NCBI GenBank assembly: GCA_037039685.1
Contig: JAWNGF010000001.1
Span: 9,176,001 to 9,240,000 of the forward strand
Origin: Ceratobasidium sp. AG-K
Taxonomy: Eukaryota > Basidiomycota > Agaricomycetes > Cantharellales > Ceratobasidiaceae
Length of the DNA stretch: 64,000 nucleotides
Reading direction: 5' to 3'
Shown: piece by piece, positions 1-11,956 of the stretch
Layout: every line of letters starts with the position of its first letter
How positions within the stretch are numbered: the stretch's first letter is position 1
Program-made: the position numbers and the translations under genes
The notes under the pieces: model-generated
Seen by the model: the letters and a program-made list of their open reading frames with translations, nothing else
What the model was told of the DNA's origin: nothing
Databases searched by the model: none

Positions 1-228
1 GCAATGCCGAGAATTGGTACAAAGAATAGGTGAATCATACCACGACTAGTAGAACCAGTGTCAAGTCGCGTACGGAGCCAGCACCAACGCATCTGGCCTA
101 ATAACACTACTCCGGCTTTATATTTGATCAGATGCGTGCCAATTAACTAAATAGAACGTGGATAAAACCTATTACACAATGGTAAGAATAAGATTGGTAG
201 AAATACTCTCCCAGAGAGACTAAACGCC

Positions 229-1642
229 TTAGTTTGGGGCCACAGGACCCTCCACTACTTTCTCTGGGCGGCGGTCGTGGGGAAACCCACGTGCATAATT
301 TTGCGGGGTGGGGAATGTTGGGACGCGCACTACCTGAGGGTTAGTCTGCAAATCCTGTAGCTCCGATACCTGCGCGTCTGCGTTCGAGTTTCCACCGCGC
401 CTTTTCTTGGACTTATTAGAAGACGATTTGGAACGTGCACAGGTCTGAAGTGCTACACTAGCAAGCTTCACTAGGTTGCTATCAACTCCACAGTCGAGCT
501 CTATCACCCGAAGTGTGGGGAAGGCACAGCATACTTCGATGGACTCCGTCGCCTGGAGATACGTTAGTAAACGCTCCTCGAGTTCCTTGATATAGTAGCT
601 AACCACATCCCCATATTCAGTCTTTATCCGGATATCCTAGGTGGTGGGTTCTTTTTGCTCAGACCTAGGAGAGATACAAGTTTCAATATTAAGAGACGGG
701 TAAACATTACAAGAAACGGACGGACGTTTTAAAAGCACTTGTCCAGGCGCAATACCTATAAGGACCTCAAGTTTGGTACATCCGCCTTTTGCCAGCGCTC
801 TAACAAGTCTCCCCCCACTGTCCTCGACGCAAGCAACCTCACGGATATTTGGGCAACAGCGCAGAACCTTGTGTGCTCAGCTCGGCAGGACAATCTGCTG
901 AATGCTTGGGAAGACGTTCCCTCGAATGCCGTTTTAATAGCGGCGGTCATCGCCGAACGAGCATGTGGGATCTCGAGGGTATGTACGTTTGGCAGAGAAC
1001 GAAGCAGCTCAACGAATGGGGGAAGCAATGCAGCGGGCTGAAACCGGGTAAGTGTGACCTTTATCACTCTGTAATTGTGTCATTGGCCCGTGCCTAGTTA
1101 ATAATGGTATAACCCACTTAACATAATGCCATAGATGTCTGCTATTCAAAGGGCCTTTGCTCTTTCTTTCCATCGCCTTATTGAAATGTATATAAAAGCG
1201 ATAAGAGAAATGTTATAAACGAGTGACTATATACAAAGAGAAGAGAGAGAGAATGAGGATGAGGATGAGAACGGCGCACGGAGCGCGCCTTATATACCCT
1301 ACGGTTAAGCGTCGAGTATATGCTAGTACCTACTACGCTTTGCTCGATTGCTATCGCTCGTAGGTACTGGTAAGTTCTCGTACATTCGTTATGTATATAC
1401 ATTGGGTAATTATCTATTTCAACACGCCTAACACTATGTTCTTTGGTTATCCTCGGGCAGCAAGACAGCACAATCGAGATAGTCTCCTCCCAAAGTGAGA
1501 GTAGACCTTTTCTGCTGGTACTCGGGGTGGATACGAGGGCCACAGCTTCGTTTGGTGGTTCGTGCTCGAGCTCTGACCGGGGACTGGGATTCCTTTTGGG
1601 TGCTGCTGCCCTTTTTGCGCATTTCCTAGACTTCGGGGGCAT
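229..1642 (-). pseudogene. Broken F-box protein gene (paralog of the gene at 5450-6797)
   Basis: Three pieces match, in order, the intact-looking F-box gene 5 kb downstream. About 1430-1642 gives a basic N-terminus followed by an F-box-like helix (a GL-LW-E-IS-IVL-CCP pattern against GL-RLP-ELISMIVSYYP in the paralog). About 756-1067 gives the LRR-like segment containing PPFVELL and LPNVHTLEI. 229-606 gives the C-terminal piece (FPTLRVIELDC and, later, PQVVRVPTFP, against FPSLRVLELEC and PRVVRVLYFP). The part that should follow the F-box is replaced by a 246-bp LTR, and only about 75 bp separate the LTR from the next homologous block, so coding sequence is also missing. Members of this family are usually substrate receptors of SCF ubiquitin ligases; this copy should make no complete protein. 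The homology was seen by comparing the two loci directly. No external search was made. Confidence 0.72.
1179..1424 (-). mobile_element. Solo LTR, 246 bp, with 5-bp target duplication
   Basis: Read on the minus strand the element starts TGTTGAAAT and ends ATTTCAATA, an inverted repeat with one mismatch (the terminal CA has become TA). The flanking 5 bp are identical: CGCCT at 1174-1178 and at 1425-1429 on the plus strand. It contains a TATATAA box on the minus strand and a CT-rich leader, as expected of an LTR promoter. No internal retroelement sequence is present, so it is a solo LTR left by LTR-LTR recombination. The size suits a Ty1/Copia-type LTR but the superfamily cannot be proven from an LTR alone. 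It is unrelated to the Gypsy LTRs at 35.9-64 kb. It interrupts the F-box pseudogene. Confidence 0.85.
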
Positions 1643-1689
1643 TATGGATGCCGATGAACTTAGGCGGTTGTTGGCTCGTGATCACTGAT

Positions 1690-2040
1690 GCTTGGAGTTG
1701 AGAAAACGGCGTCAAGCTCGACCCGTGGCTAAATGAATGGATCACGTGCAAATGCCAGGCGAATGTAGCGCAAGCACCAAACTCGATATAGTCTACTGGG
1801 TCTATCAAGGAGACAACCAATGAGATGTGGAAACTGCAGATCATTGTTCAAGTTATGTTATTTAGTAACTAGCCAACAAGTCCGACCAAGGGCCTCACAA
1901 GCAGTACAATCGCATACTGTACCCGCAAGTGACAAAGCGCCGCTTAGATAATGCTGAATCAGCCTGTCAAAGGGGGGGTTAAAGCGCCCGGGGGCCCGAA
2001 CCACTGGACAAAAGCGTCGGTCAACATCATCCCTTTTTTT
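1690..2040. other. Intergenic, nothing recognised
   Basis: This stretch lies between the F-box pseudogene and the start of the DDE transposase gene. It contains a C/G run near 1970-1995 and a T-run just before the transposase start codon. I see no ORF, RNA gene or repeat that I can defend. It may contain the 5' end of the transposon that carries the transposase, but I could not identify terminal inverted repeats. Confidence 0.5.
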
Positions 2041-2044
2041 CAAC

Positions 2045-5000
2045 ATGCAAACCTTAGATCTCAATCTTGATTCATTGCACACGCTCTTTTTGAGTCTTCC
2101 TAATTCCCTTCCTGATAATCCTCCGGATTCTAATCTGAACTTTGAACTTGATGCCAACATGATACGAGAGGAAGGGTGGGGAGTGGAGTTCAACCACCGA
2201 ATGGAGGTTGCATGGGAGACCTGGCGGGGCAACATCAAGATCCAAGAGCGGGGCAAGAGGCTTTTGGAATGCATTGACCTACTGAAAAAAGCATCCACAA
2301 TACTGTCTGGTCCCGAGAGGGAGATGTGGGTTGGCAGATGGGCTGAAAAGTTGAGGCACGCAGCACTTGCAGCAGGAGCAAACCCCTCAATGTGAGTTTA
2401 TCTATGTACTATGATACACAAGCTAATACCACAACACAGACTCAATAACACCAAGCCTGTAGTTATTGACCTCTCCAACAACTCTGAGGCTGAAATCTCA
2501 ATGATGAGGGGCAGTTCAATGGAAGTTATGACCTCCGGTTCAACAGAAAAACGTCCACTCCATCAATCCAAGCTTTCATTTGTTCGAGTTGATTGGAGGA
2601 CTTACCTAGAACAATGTGCTCAACAAGCATTACGGCTGGTAGCCAAAGATCAAGCTTTGATGGCTGCCGAGGCTGCTCGAAAGGAGAAGGCTGAAGAAAT
2701 GCGAAAGTTAAGAGACCGACAGCGGAAACAAGAGGCACGCACAGCTGTAGTCCAGGAGGAGATAAAGTCTGGACGTCGAAACAAGGATGGTGTACTAAAC
2801 AAAGAGAACAGCAGTGTGAGTAGAAGCAAACACCTCAGAGACTCTGACTCACACGTGTGTAGATTGCTGAGACTGTTGACAATGGCAGTATCAAAGCAGC
2901 CCGAGAGAAACTGGCTCAAGGCAGCCGCGCACAGAAAGGGCTGCCTAAGCATTCTGGTCAACCCAATCCCGTTCAGGCTCCAAAGCGGGTCTGTTGGCAC
3001 GCACCCGGGTATTGGGTCCATATTGTTTCAGCAATCAAGGAAGAAGGGGGTATGCGGCATGCTCACAAACATCCATCCAGCATTGTTAAACGACTGCAGT
3101 TGACCCATCGGGCATCTGGTCTGTTTGACCGACTCCATAAAGGGGTTCTTCGGCGGTGGTTTTTTGCAAACAAGGACGGCACAGTGTGTTGGAAGGACTG
3201 GGTTTCCAAGGCTGTTGAGCGTGAAACATTGGCTGGTGGAGTGGGCCAATCAAAGAAGCTGGTCAGCATGGTGTTTCATCCTTTGAATAACAAGCTAACG
3301 TACCAACCTCAGGCATCATATCCATCTGTCGTTGAAGGGGTAACCAAGCAACTGCAAGCGCTGCGCAACACCAACATCCCAATATCGTGCAATGTAGCAC
3401 GTTCAATAATTTCTGCACACCTTCGGGTGCAGGCCCCTGATGTGGGTGGAATGGCCTTTTCTGATCGGTGGTTGCATTCGTTCCTACATGCACAGCTTGG
3501 GTGGTCCTACCGAACCACCACAAAGGCAGCTCGGAAACGGCCTGCCAATTGGGAAGCTCAGTGTCTGCTGACTTTCCTACGAATGACACGTACCATCACT
3601 CGGCATAACATCAAGAGCCCCCGACTGATAGTGAATGCCGATCAGACAGGAATCTCGTTATTCCCTCTCGGAAATAAGACCTGGGCACAGCGTGGGAGTT
3701 CCCAGGTTGGTAGTGTGTGCCACGATGAAAGACGCCAGGTAAGTAAAGAGTAGTTACCTCGCGGCCAATGGCTCACTCCTGTTTAGTTCACCCTTGTTGT
3801 TGGATCTAGTCTTGGAGGAGATATTCTCCCGTTTCAGTCGGTCTGGGGTGGCTCTACTGAAGCAAGCTTACCAAGCAACGACACCTCACGGCGAGCTGAA
3901 GCAGATGCCTTAGGTTTCACGTTTGAACACGGTGATACCCGCCACTGGAGCTCGCTACACTCTACAAAAAAGGTAAGCATATATGCACATCTCCTATGCC
4001 CCAGTTAGCTTACCAAGCGTGCTACCAGTGGGTCATCGATACTCTTGCACCACACTTTGAAGAAGTCCGAAAGGCAGAGGGCCTTCCGCCGAAGGCACAA
4101 GCAATCCTTTATATCGATTGTTGGCCGGTTCACACTTCGAAGTCGACACCCGAATGCTTCCTTCCTTGGATGGCATCAAACTATCCAGAAATATCGGTAT
4201 TGTTCGTCCCTGCAGGATGTGAGTTGTCAGTTTTCCGAGACAGGAGAAGGAACTGACTCACCTTGACAAGGTACGGGCGAGTTCCAGCCCGCCGATACAA
4301 TCCTCCAACGAGTAATCAAGCACGTCATCAAGCAGGCCGCACTCGACTACTTCACCGGTTGGTCAACCCGCCTGCTTCAAAATGGAGCAAAACCAGAGGA
4401 TGTGTCCTTGCCAAGCGACCTTCCTACCCTTCGTAATGCCTCGGTTTCGTGGACTCTCGAAGCGTACAACCACCTCGCAAAACACCCCGAGATTGTGAAG
4501 AAGTCCTGGGAGAAGTGTCAGACCGGCGATTGGAACCTATCATGGGAGAAACTCACCTCTCCCAACGCTATTGAACTATTTTTCTCAACTGTAGCCACCA
4601 ATTCGTCGTTCCGGGACGAGGTCTCTAGCTTGGATCCAATTATTCCATGCTCATCGCAAGAGTTCCTTCACGATTCAGCAGACAAGATGGAAGTCGGCCA
4701 TATGGATGACCCGAGCGACGACGTCTCGCTGCACGTGAGCGAGTTGACGGAGGCGCTGAGCGAGTGCCTGGGGGAAACGGTGGTACTCGGACCGGGCGGC
4801 GCATTCCGGCGCACAGGAGACGAGGCTGATATTGAGGGAGTAAATGCGTCATCGCCACTGTCGCAAAAAAGTTCCATTGAGGGCAATGGTAAATGAACAA
4901 TTCACAGATACGGTCAACTTGCACTCACAGAATTGACCGTAGGAGGCCACAAGCGATCAACAAATTTCGTCACCGACATTGCAGTACTAGGTGGAACGCA

Positions 5001-5199
5001 TCCAGCGGCGCTGAATGACCTCACGGCAACTAGCAAGCTCAAGAGGTTAGCCAAACCCGCAAACACGATGAAGTCGAGAAAGCGCAAACGCGAGACCAAG
5101 GATGCAACCCATGCCGAAGAACAACAGACACTTACCCAAGGGAGTCAGAAAGAGTCCAACACGAAGGTGGCACGGCGCCGAAAACATGCTTGCAAGTGA
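2045..5199 (+). CDS. DDE_1 superfamily transposase, seven exons, apparently intact
   Basis: Seven exons join in frame with GT-AG introns: 2045-2391, 2440-2815, 2863-3738, 3787-3972, 4005-4218, 4271-4888 and 4931-5199, giving 961 codons with no internal stop. The N-terminal third is acidic then coiled coil (an E/K/R-rich stretch near 2650-2760). The middle holds a helix-turn-helix-like region. The catalytic core has three acidic motifs in the expected order: NADQTG in exon 3, YIDCWPVH in exon 5 and QPAD in exon 6, a DDD triad as in pogo-like DDE_1 enzymes. The C-terminus ends in a Lys/Arg-rich nuclear-localisation-like tail. It should bind and cut the ends of its own element in the nucleus. 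The ends of the transposon were not found, so it may be an active element, a decayed one with a preserved gene, or a host-retained gene. It lies between two F-box paralogs. Confidence 0.8.
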
Positions 5200-5449
5200 C
5201 CGGATGCGTGAGGGGAGGTCGTGGTCGGGCGTGGGCTTCATAGATGGTTCCCAACATAGCAGTTATATTATGATTTGTAATATATTTAGACATTACGTAA
5301 TTGATTTGTCAGCAACTGTCCTTTGAGGGAAGCTAGGCGTCGGGCAGCTGTGGACGGTGGACAAACCCCAAGTCAAGCGTCGCGTCGTGGGTCCTTGGAC
5401 AGCGGACGACGCTATGTCACTTGCGGGTACAGTACATCGTGCAACATCA

Positions 5450-6797
5450 TCAGTCAATGGGAAACTCTTCGACTCGATTGGGAGTATGCGCAATCGTATA
5501 ATGGCCAAACTTACTGAGTACGGAAGGGAAATATAGAACACGAACGACTCTAGGACAGTCATACAAGTCCACGCTTTCGGCAGCTTTAGCCTTGCTACGA
5601 CTCACCCTTACCTTATCAGGAACTTTGTAATTTGCACATGCACGCAGTGTGCTAGTAGCATTCTCGATATAGGTTTCGATGTCCGCTGTGACTGTCTTGC
5701 ACTCAAGCTCCAGAACACGTAGTGAAGGAAACTTGGAGCAAGCCAGAATGGTATCACTTATTGCTTTCTACGGTAGGCACGTCGTGAGTCGAACGGAACG
5801 CCAGCTCGGAAATTAAATACAATCACTCACGGTTGCTTGCCCCCAAGTCGTGATCCGAATACACCTCAGTGGTGGACTCCTTAGGCTTAGTCCTAGGCGT
5901 AGTTGGGTCGTGGGATTGAACACTATGGATAAATACTATTCACTGGAGAGTGGGACTCACGTTGCATCATATTGAATCCAGGAACAACGCCTCCAATTAG
6001 CTCGAGCTTGCTACATCCTCCTCGATACAGGGCTTCGAATACTCTTCTGCCATCGTCGTCTCTTTTACAAATTACTTCTCGAACCGAGGGGCAACATTGC
6101 AGAATCTCATGCGCACGGGCTGGTAGAATGATCTTCTCAATTGCTGGGAAAATGCTTCCTTCAAAGGCGTTCTTGAGTGCCTTGGCCATTCCCAAAGACA
6201 TGTGCTGTATCTCAAGGGTGTGGACATTAGGGAGATTATGAAGTAGCTCGACAAATGGAGGGAGTGCTGTCTTGGGCTGAAATCCAGACATTGTAATCGT
6301 TACAACTCTGCGATCCCCAGATGAGTGGTTTCTACAGGAGTATGTCTACCTACCCACCGAACATGAGGCCACAAATAATTGCTTTCCAATAGCCCCCGGC
6401 TTCGCGTCTCCAGCGCCAGTCCAAGCGCTCGATACCAATTCATCTTTGTGCATAGAACAACCTGAAATCTCTCCCAGAGTAGCGGTAAAAACAAGTGTCT
6501 TAAATTTCGACACGTTTGAGAAAGTGCACGCAGAGTCTGGAACCTCGTGAAGAGTTCAGGATCGGTTAAGCAGTCAGAACGTGCAAGGCAATGCTCAGTG
6601 CCTATCGGGGGATAGTACGAGACGATCATAGATATGAGTTCGTTTGGCAGCCTTGAGAGCCCAGTGCAGAATACGCTTGTGGAGGATGGGGCATGAGCAC
6701 TGGGCGAAGCGTGAATAGGCGCGGGCTTGACTTCACTTTCCACGCTGGAATTCAGAGTAGCTGTTTTTCTTGCCCGTTTCCCCACCCTCGAAGGCAT
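5450..6797 (-). CDS. F-box protein with LRR-like C-terminal half
   Basis: The start at 6797 opens a basic, low-complexity N-terminus followed by an F-box (RLPNELISMIVSYYP, then a conserved LSQTCR-LRHLFLPLLW helix pair), the surface that binds SKP1 in SCF ubiquitin ligases. The downstream part has LRR-like segments (LPNVHTLEI; FPSLRVLELEC). Exons can be followed to a TGA at 5450-5452, with GT-AG introns at about 5925-5970 and 5770-5830. Near 6300-6345 the reading frame changes without a convincing intron (only about 22-31 bp between GT and AG), so either a very short intron or a 1-2 bp frameshift lies there and this copy could be defective. The degraded paralog at 229-1642 has the same three-part organisation, which supports the gene model. 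Confidence 0.65.
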
Positions 6798-7015
6798 AAT
6801 CTACGAGATTGCTAGTCAGTGATCAGCAGCCTCGCAAGCCGAATAATCAAGGTTGGCGTTGGATTGGAACGACGAATGTGGAATGATGGCCCTACATATG
6901 CATGCAAGGCGCATACACAAATACAAACAAGCAGTGAAGCCACAGTAGATGAATCCGTGTGGTACGTTGTAAGCTAAACTCGCAAGAAATGATCTCTAAT
7001 ATAAAAACAATACGA

Positions 7016-8798
7016 CTATTCAATAACCCCAATGCTACCTGCGCACTGTGGCTCAGGTCGACTATCACCCGGCATGGGCCACCACGTCCGGTTTTGAGCT
7101 CCAAATCCGAATAAAGGCCAGATTGGTATATAACACACTTGTCCCCAAGCGCATACATCCGGACACCGTATCCAGCTCGACCAATCCAGCTGAGCGATGA
7201 GTTTCTGGACTTGGGACGCACTCGTTTCAATGTTCGTCATGTGGAACGATTGACCTTTCCGGAGGGCAGTCAACTCGGAGTGGATATCGATGAGGATAGT
7301 GCAGATGGATTGGTGTACGTGGGTGATAGCCATCCATAACTTGCGCTCATATGGGGCTACCAAGTCCCTTTCGCCGTAATACTCTAGTTCCGGGACAATG
7401 GATCTCCTACAAGTGTCTATTTGTGTATCCCTGGACGCGCCGCGCTCAAAAAATGGAAGAATTAGGGATGAGACTAGGCGGTAAGCATGTTGGAGATGGA
7501 CGGATGTGTTGGTGGATGGGGTATATGCATGAGTGATTGACGAGCCGGGGGCCTCAGAAATACTGTCCGCGAATGCCCGGTCTAACAAATTCTTGAGCTG
7601 TGGTAGTCGATCGCTGTACTGGGAAACGAGTAGGTCCGTAACCCCACGCCAGTCCACGGCGGTGTTTGCCGATTGCGTCTCCACTGCCATGCGAAGCATG
7701 CTATCGACATCTCTTCTCCACGCAGCAATTGTCTCGTTCGACAACGATGCCATACGAGTTGGCAGCCCCAATTCTGAGCTCGCCTCATCTTGAATCCCGC
7801 GGGCAGTCGCGTGCCACCCGGAATAAAGTGTAACGCGAGCCTCGCCTTGTCCATCATACGTATGCGACGCCGCACGGAGCCATTCCCAAGAGGCATATTG
7901 CGCAAACATATTGAACCCTCTCCCGGGGGGATGACCTCGACCAGGTCCAGGAAACGGCGGACGCTCTCCAGGAGGTGGAGGCGGGCCACGGTGTCCACCA
8001 CCTCCATGCTCCCCGTATTTATCAGACCCTCGCCGGTCCGAATGATCGTCCATGTCATCCGCCCATTGTGTCACGTCCATATTTCGTACAAGTTTCAACC
8101 CGCCAGAATTCATGTCGCACCACAAGAGTTCGAAACCAGCATTCGTCCGTACGAATCCGGAGATTCCTCGTGTGCTCGCCCAAGCACAGAGTCTCTCGGC
8201 TCGAGCATAGTCACCGAACACATTGGTGCCGTTGGAGGGATTAGATGGAGGGGCAAGAAGGTCTTGAGAGTCAAGGGTGCCAGAGGACGTAAGCGCCGCG
8301 CTAAGACCATTGAAGTACAGTAGTGGTCCAAGGGTAGCGGTAGTACGGTAGGTGCGGATATAAACGGAGGTATTTCTACGCCCGCCATAAATTCCGTAGG
8401 ACATCTCGGGGTCGAATGCGAACCTGGCCAATTATAATAAGTCACAAGTCTGAAAATGCAGTTGGAGAAACTGACCATTCTGGACTCGACGGTTCGTCAG
8501 AGTCGGTGCGGGCATGGTACAGCAGCGTGTTGGCAGGAACCGAGGCAAGCGTAACTGAAACCCCATTAGGCCTTATTGCGTTCCCCTTTTCAAAGGCATC
8601 AGCCGCCGAGCGAAGAAATCCAAACACAAGACTCACCCATTGACGCAAAAGCCCGTTGACCTCGTTGAATATCTCAAAACTATCCCTTTCTACTGCCTTG
8701 TCATCTAAACCTCGTTCAGGAGCAGCGCTCAGCACTCCCTGGTCCACCCCTAGCCCAGCCACTGTGGGCAACGCCAAAATCGCCCAACAGAACCTCAT
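7016..8798 (-). CDS. Conserved secreted fungal protein of unknown function
   Basis: Exons 8798-8637, 8585-8476 and 8423-7016. The first intron (51 bp, GTGAGT to AAAAG) is a multiple of three and would read through; the second (52 bp, GTCAGT to CCAG) shifts frame. I chose the second in-frame ATG (8798) because it starts directly with a hydrophobic signal peptide (MRFCWAILALP, followed by small residues); an ATG 23 codons earlier exists. The mature protein has an N-terminal block (QWGNAIRPNGVSVTLASVP, LLYHAR), a Gly/Pro-rich acidic loop in the middle (about residues 190-240), and a C-terminal Trp/Cys signature (LDWSSWIRCPDVCAWGQVC then a WPLFG block). I know this architecture as a widespread uncharacterised extracellular fungal family; no catalytic motif is evident and I assign no activity. 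Confidence 0.75.
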
Positions 8799-9287
8799 AA
8801 TTCGCCTTGTCGTCGTGGAAAGATAACCATGAGGAAAACTCCGAGGTATCCTTATCACGGCCGCCACTGTGGTGCTGCGGAACTCCTCAGCTTTTATCCG
8901 CTAATATGCACAAACAGAGATCGTATCGTTATGTAATAGACCACTTACAACCTAACCAGGAGTGTCGACTCCTTCATCCTCTCGCAGTCGCATATACTCA
9001 TGCAAACTCCTTAGGGCGCACCCAACTAATTCACATACAATTCAATCAAATTATCGCTAAGCTCGCTAGCTACATAACAGGATAGGGAGAGTCATGACCG
9101 GTCGTGACAATTATCTCAGACGTTTTGTCTGGCATCAATAGAGGAGAGGACGAGTAGGGAGAGGAGACTTGTTGGATACAAACACACCAGCCAAAAAAAG
9201 GTACCAGGGCAAATACAAAGCACGAAGATTCCGAAAAGAAAATAGATAGAATAGTCCTTTGGGTTTGCAAAATCTTGAATTGAGCGC
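8799..9287. other. Intergenic, upstream region of the secreted protein gene
   Basis: About 490 bp between the start of the 7016-8798 gene and the stop of the next minus-strand gene. It should hold the promoter of the former and the 3' UTR of the latter. No TATA box is convincing, and I see no RNA gene or repeat. Confidence 0.5.
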
Positions 9288-11761
9288 CTACTCGATCGTC
9301 AAACGCTTTGAGCTTCGAATGGCTGGAGTCATTCCACGGCGCCGCTTGGGCTTGCCCTTTTTGCTCGTCGTGCTCGCCTGGGTGGAACCAAACCACCGTC
9401 GGAAACTTCCCGTGCGCGTCATCGTGGCTGCAGGCGCCTCGGGCTCGAGCATGGGGGACTCGGAATCGACCTTGGGCGGAGGACTTGAAGCCGAACTGTC
9501 GGTTCCAGCAGTCTTGGGCTTATCCACCGAGACAAAGACCCACTCATTGGGTGTACCCGATTGCGAAGGCACAGGCATGCCCGGTCGCTCTCGATCGAGT
9601 TTTGGGACAGGTGGTATCTCGGATGGAGGCACGGCTTGTGCAAGTTCGGCTCGTTCGCTCTTGGGCCTGGCGTCCTCGTGCATTGTTCGTACGAGATCGG
9701 GTGAGCGTTCAACTTCCTCTTCTCCCTCTTTCACATCTGCCAATTGTTCCGCGGGTGCTTTGACGAGAGGAGCGGTACCAGTCCAGAGTACATCCACATC
9801 GTGAGACGTATCTGTGCTCCCTGAAAAGGCCGAGTCCCTAAAGGCACCACGAGACAACAAGAGCTCTTCGGTCGAGGGATTGGCAGGTCCCGATTCGGCG
9901 GGCGCTAGATACGTATCTTGAACGGGCGACGCATTTGCAAGAGGTGGAGGCGGCGGAGGTGCAACGAAGCCAGGAGAAGCTGGTGACGTAGGAGAGTCGT
10001 TCTGGGGCGACGGAGGAACTGGCGCCAGTGGTGTCATAGGCGTCTGAGCAAGAGGAGATTCGGGCACCTGGACCGGTTCCCGAGCTTGTCCAGGTTTAGG
10101 CGTCTCGTAAATAATCTCTCCAGATGCCATTGATCCATTTCGCGCATGTCCACCAGTACCATTAGGCGCCAGAGCAGGTGGAGGCGGAGGATGTCTGAAT
10201 CTCCCGCTCGCGGTACGACCAGGTCCTCCGCTGCTAGCACGGAACTTGCGCAAGATACTCGAGTTGCGCTTGGCTGGGATTGGGACGGGAACAGGCATCG
10301 GCTTAGAGGCGGATGAGGGGCTGGGTGGTTTAGCGCCAGGCGGCGTCAACGGCTTGTTACGAGGAGGGGTTGATAGCTTGGCACGTGGAGGAGTCAATGG
10401 GGGAGGAGCGACGTGCATGGGAACAGGCATTGTCATTGGCGGGTTTGCGACTGGCGGAACGGGCTGAGCGATCACAGGCGCTGGCATAGGAACAGGCTTT
10501 CGATGCGATCCTGGAGCCGAAGCACTCCGAGAGTGGGCAGCCGCAATAGGTAGATTCTTCTCTGGCTCGTCGGTTGCAAACTTGCCATGGCTGGTGCCTA
10601 CCGTTGGACTCGCCGTAAATGGACCGGGACTGTACGCCGTATCGCTTTCGAGGGTCTGCTGATACGGAGAGGGCGAGGTGGTACCTTGGTTCGAAGGTGA
10701 GGGCTTGCTAGTACCTGGAGCAGTGAATAGCCAGAGATCCTTGGACCGGCTGCGTCCGCCGATAGGAACTGCCGCAATGAGCTTGAAGGCGTGGGTATCG
10801 AATGTGCGGAGCAGTCCAAAGACATGAGGGAGGACTGCCTCGTCGGATTTCTCGGTAGAGAAGTCTAGAGAGCAGGCGAGTTAGTAACGATGCGAATAGG
10901 TTTGACTCGCACACGACACGTGCAAAGACAAATGCGAACAATGGAACCGATAATAACAAACTCACAGCCATATCCCTTGAGACGAAATTCCCAGCACGCG
11001 TTGCCCAGTTTACGTTCCGACTTGACTCCGCGTGGCCAGGCCCCTCGCACAGACTGGAGAATGGCGGGGGTCGCGTGTAATGGGGCGTTGAGGACACGCA
11101 ACACGGTTGGCGCGATGAAAGACAAGGCAAAGACTGATTCTGTAGCTGGTGGGTTAGATAATATCGATGCAGGACGAGTAAATGTGAGAGATAGTTTGTC
11201 GAGCTATGGAACTGGCGCTTAGATGAAATGGCAACGAGGCGGTTGGGGCACCTACGTATTGTCGACCGTAATCGATCGCTGTAAGGAACGTGTATTGGTG
11301 TTGAAGGAGAACGGAGAAGAGGTGGACGATTAGGATTTCGGATCTGTTGAAAGGTTAGTGCAGAACGGTAAGCAACTGAAGATGCTCACCGGACAGTCTT
11401 GGTTGACCACGGATTGCTCCGAAACACAAACTCTGCGACATCGCCGTCTCCGACTTCGCCAAAGAACCGCGTTTCGTTTCCAAATGACTCTCTGTGTTCG
11501 CATTAGCCGTGTAGATAGGTAATAGATAGAACGAACCTTAGTGCCGAGAGAGCCGATGAAGAAATATTATGACATCGCAATGTGTCTGCACCGTTGAGCG
11601 AGACGAGCGTGTACGACTGGGGGTTGACTTCAGTCCGTACAAACTACAAGACAGTTAGTTACGTCGCAACCACTATTTTCCAACTTGCCTCGCTCCGTGG
11701 TTGAAAATTCTGTGGTTGTGACATGGGGGCGGGCAGAGCCACTTTCGACGTAATGGGACAT
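9288..11761 (-). CDS. Uncharacterised basidiomycete protein with proline-rich C-terminal half
   Basis: A multi-exon gene. Going down the minus strand I can join exons around 11500-11640, 11400-11500, 11250-11345, 10970-11145 and 10865-9288 with GT-AG introns of about 45-60 bp. The N-terminal third is globular: a strand-rich start (NPQSYTLVSLNG), two helix/strand units (LIVHLFSVLLQHQYTFLTAID; LPHVFGLLRTFDTHAFKLIAA), and a KLGNACWEFRLKGYG segment. This pattern is common in an unnamed basidiomycete family. The rest, about 500 residues, is Pro/Ser/Thr-rich with PPPP runs and ends in a basic tail (RRRRGMTPAIRSSKR), probably disordered and possibly SH3/WW-binding. The first exon is uncertain: an ATG at 11761 is the best start, but its junction with the next exon is not in frame with a canonical donor. 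No function is assigned. Confidence 0.6.
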
Positions 11762-11956
11762 AAATCGAATCTCGGTGTTTGCGTGTCTTGTTTGGCTATG
11801 CCATGTGGGCATACGTCACAAAGGGCAGATCCCTGGTTCTGGGTTCTAGCGCCCTGATTTCGACTTCGAATTTTGTATTGGAAGCGCTGAAAGGAGTTTT
11901 ACATGATGTCATTTTGCCCCACCGCCCCACCGATAACCTTGGATTGTCTACACGAT

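Noticed and set aside
8586..8636. Reading through this stretch as coding sequence
   Set aside because: It is a 51-bp multiple of three bounded by GTGAGT and AAAAG, and removing it restores the conserved QWGNAIRPNGVS segment of the family.
9259..9804. Plus-strand open frame
   Set aside because: Antisense of the proline-rich tail of the 9288-11761 gene; no independent support.
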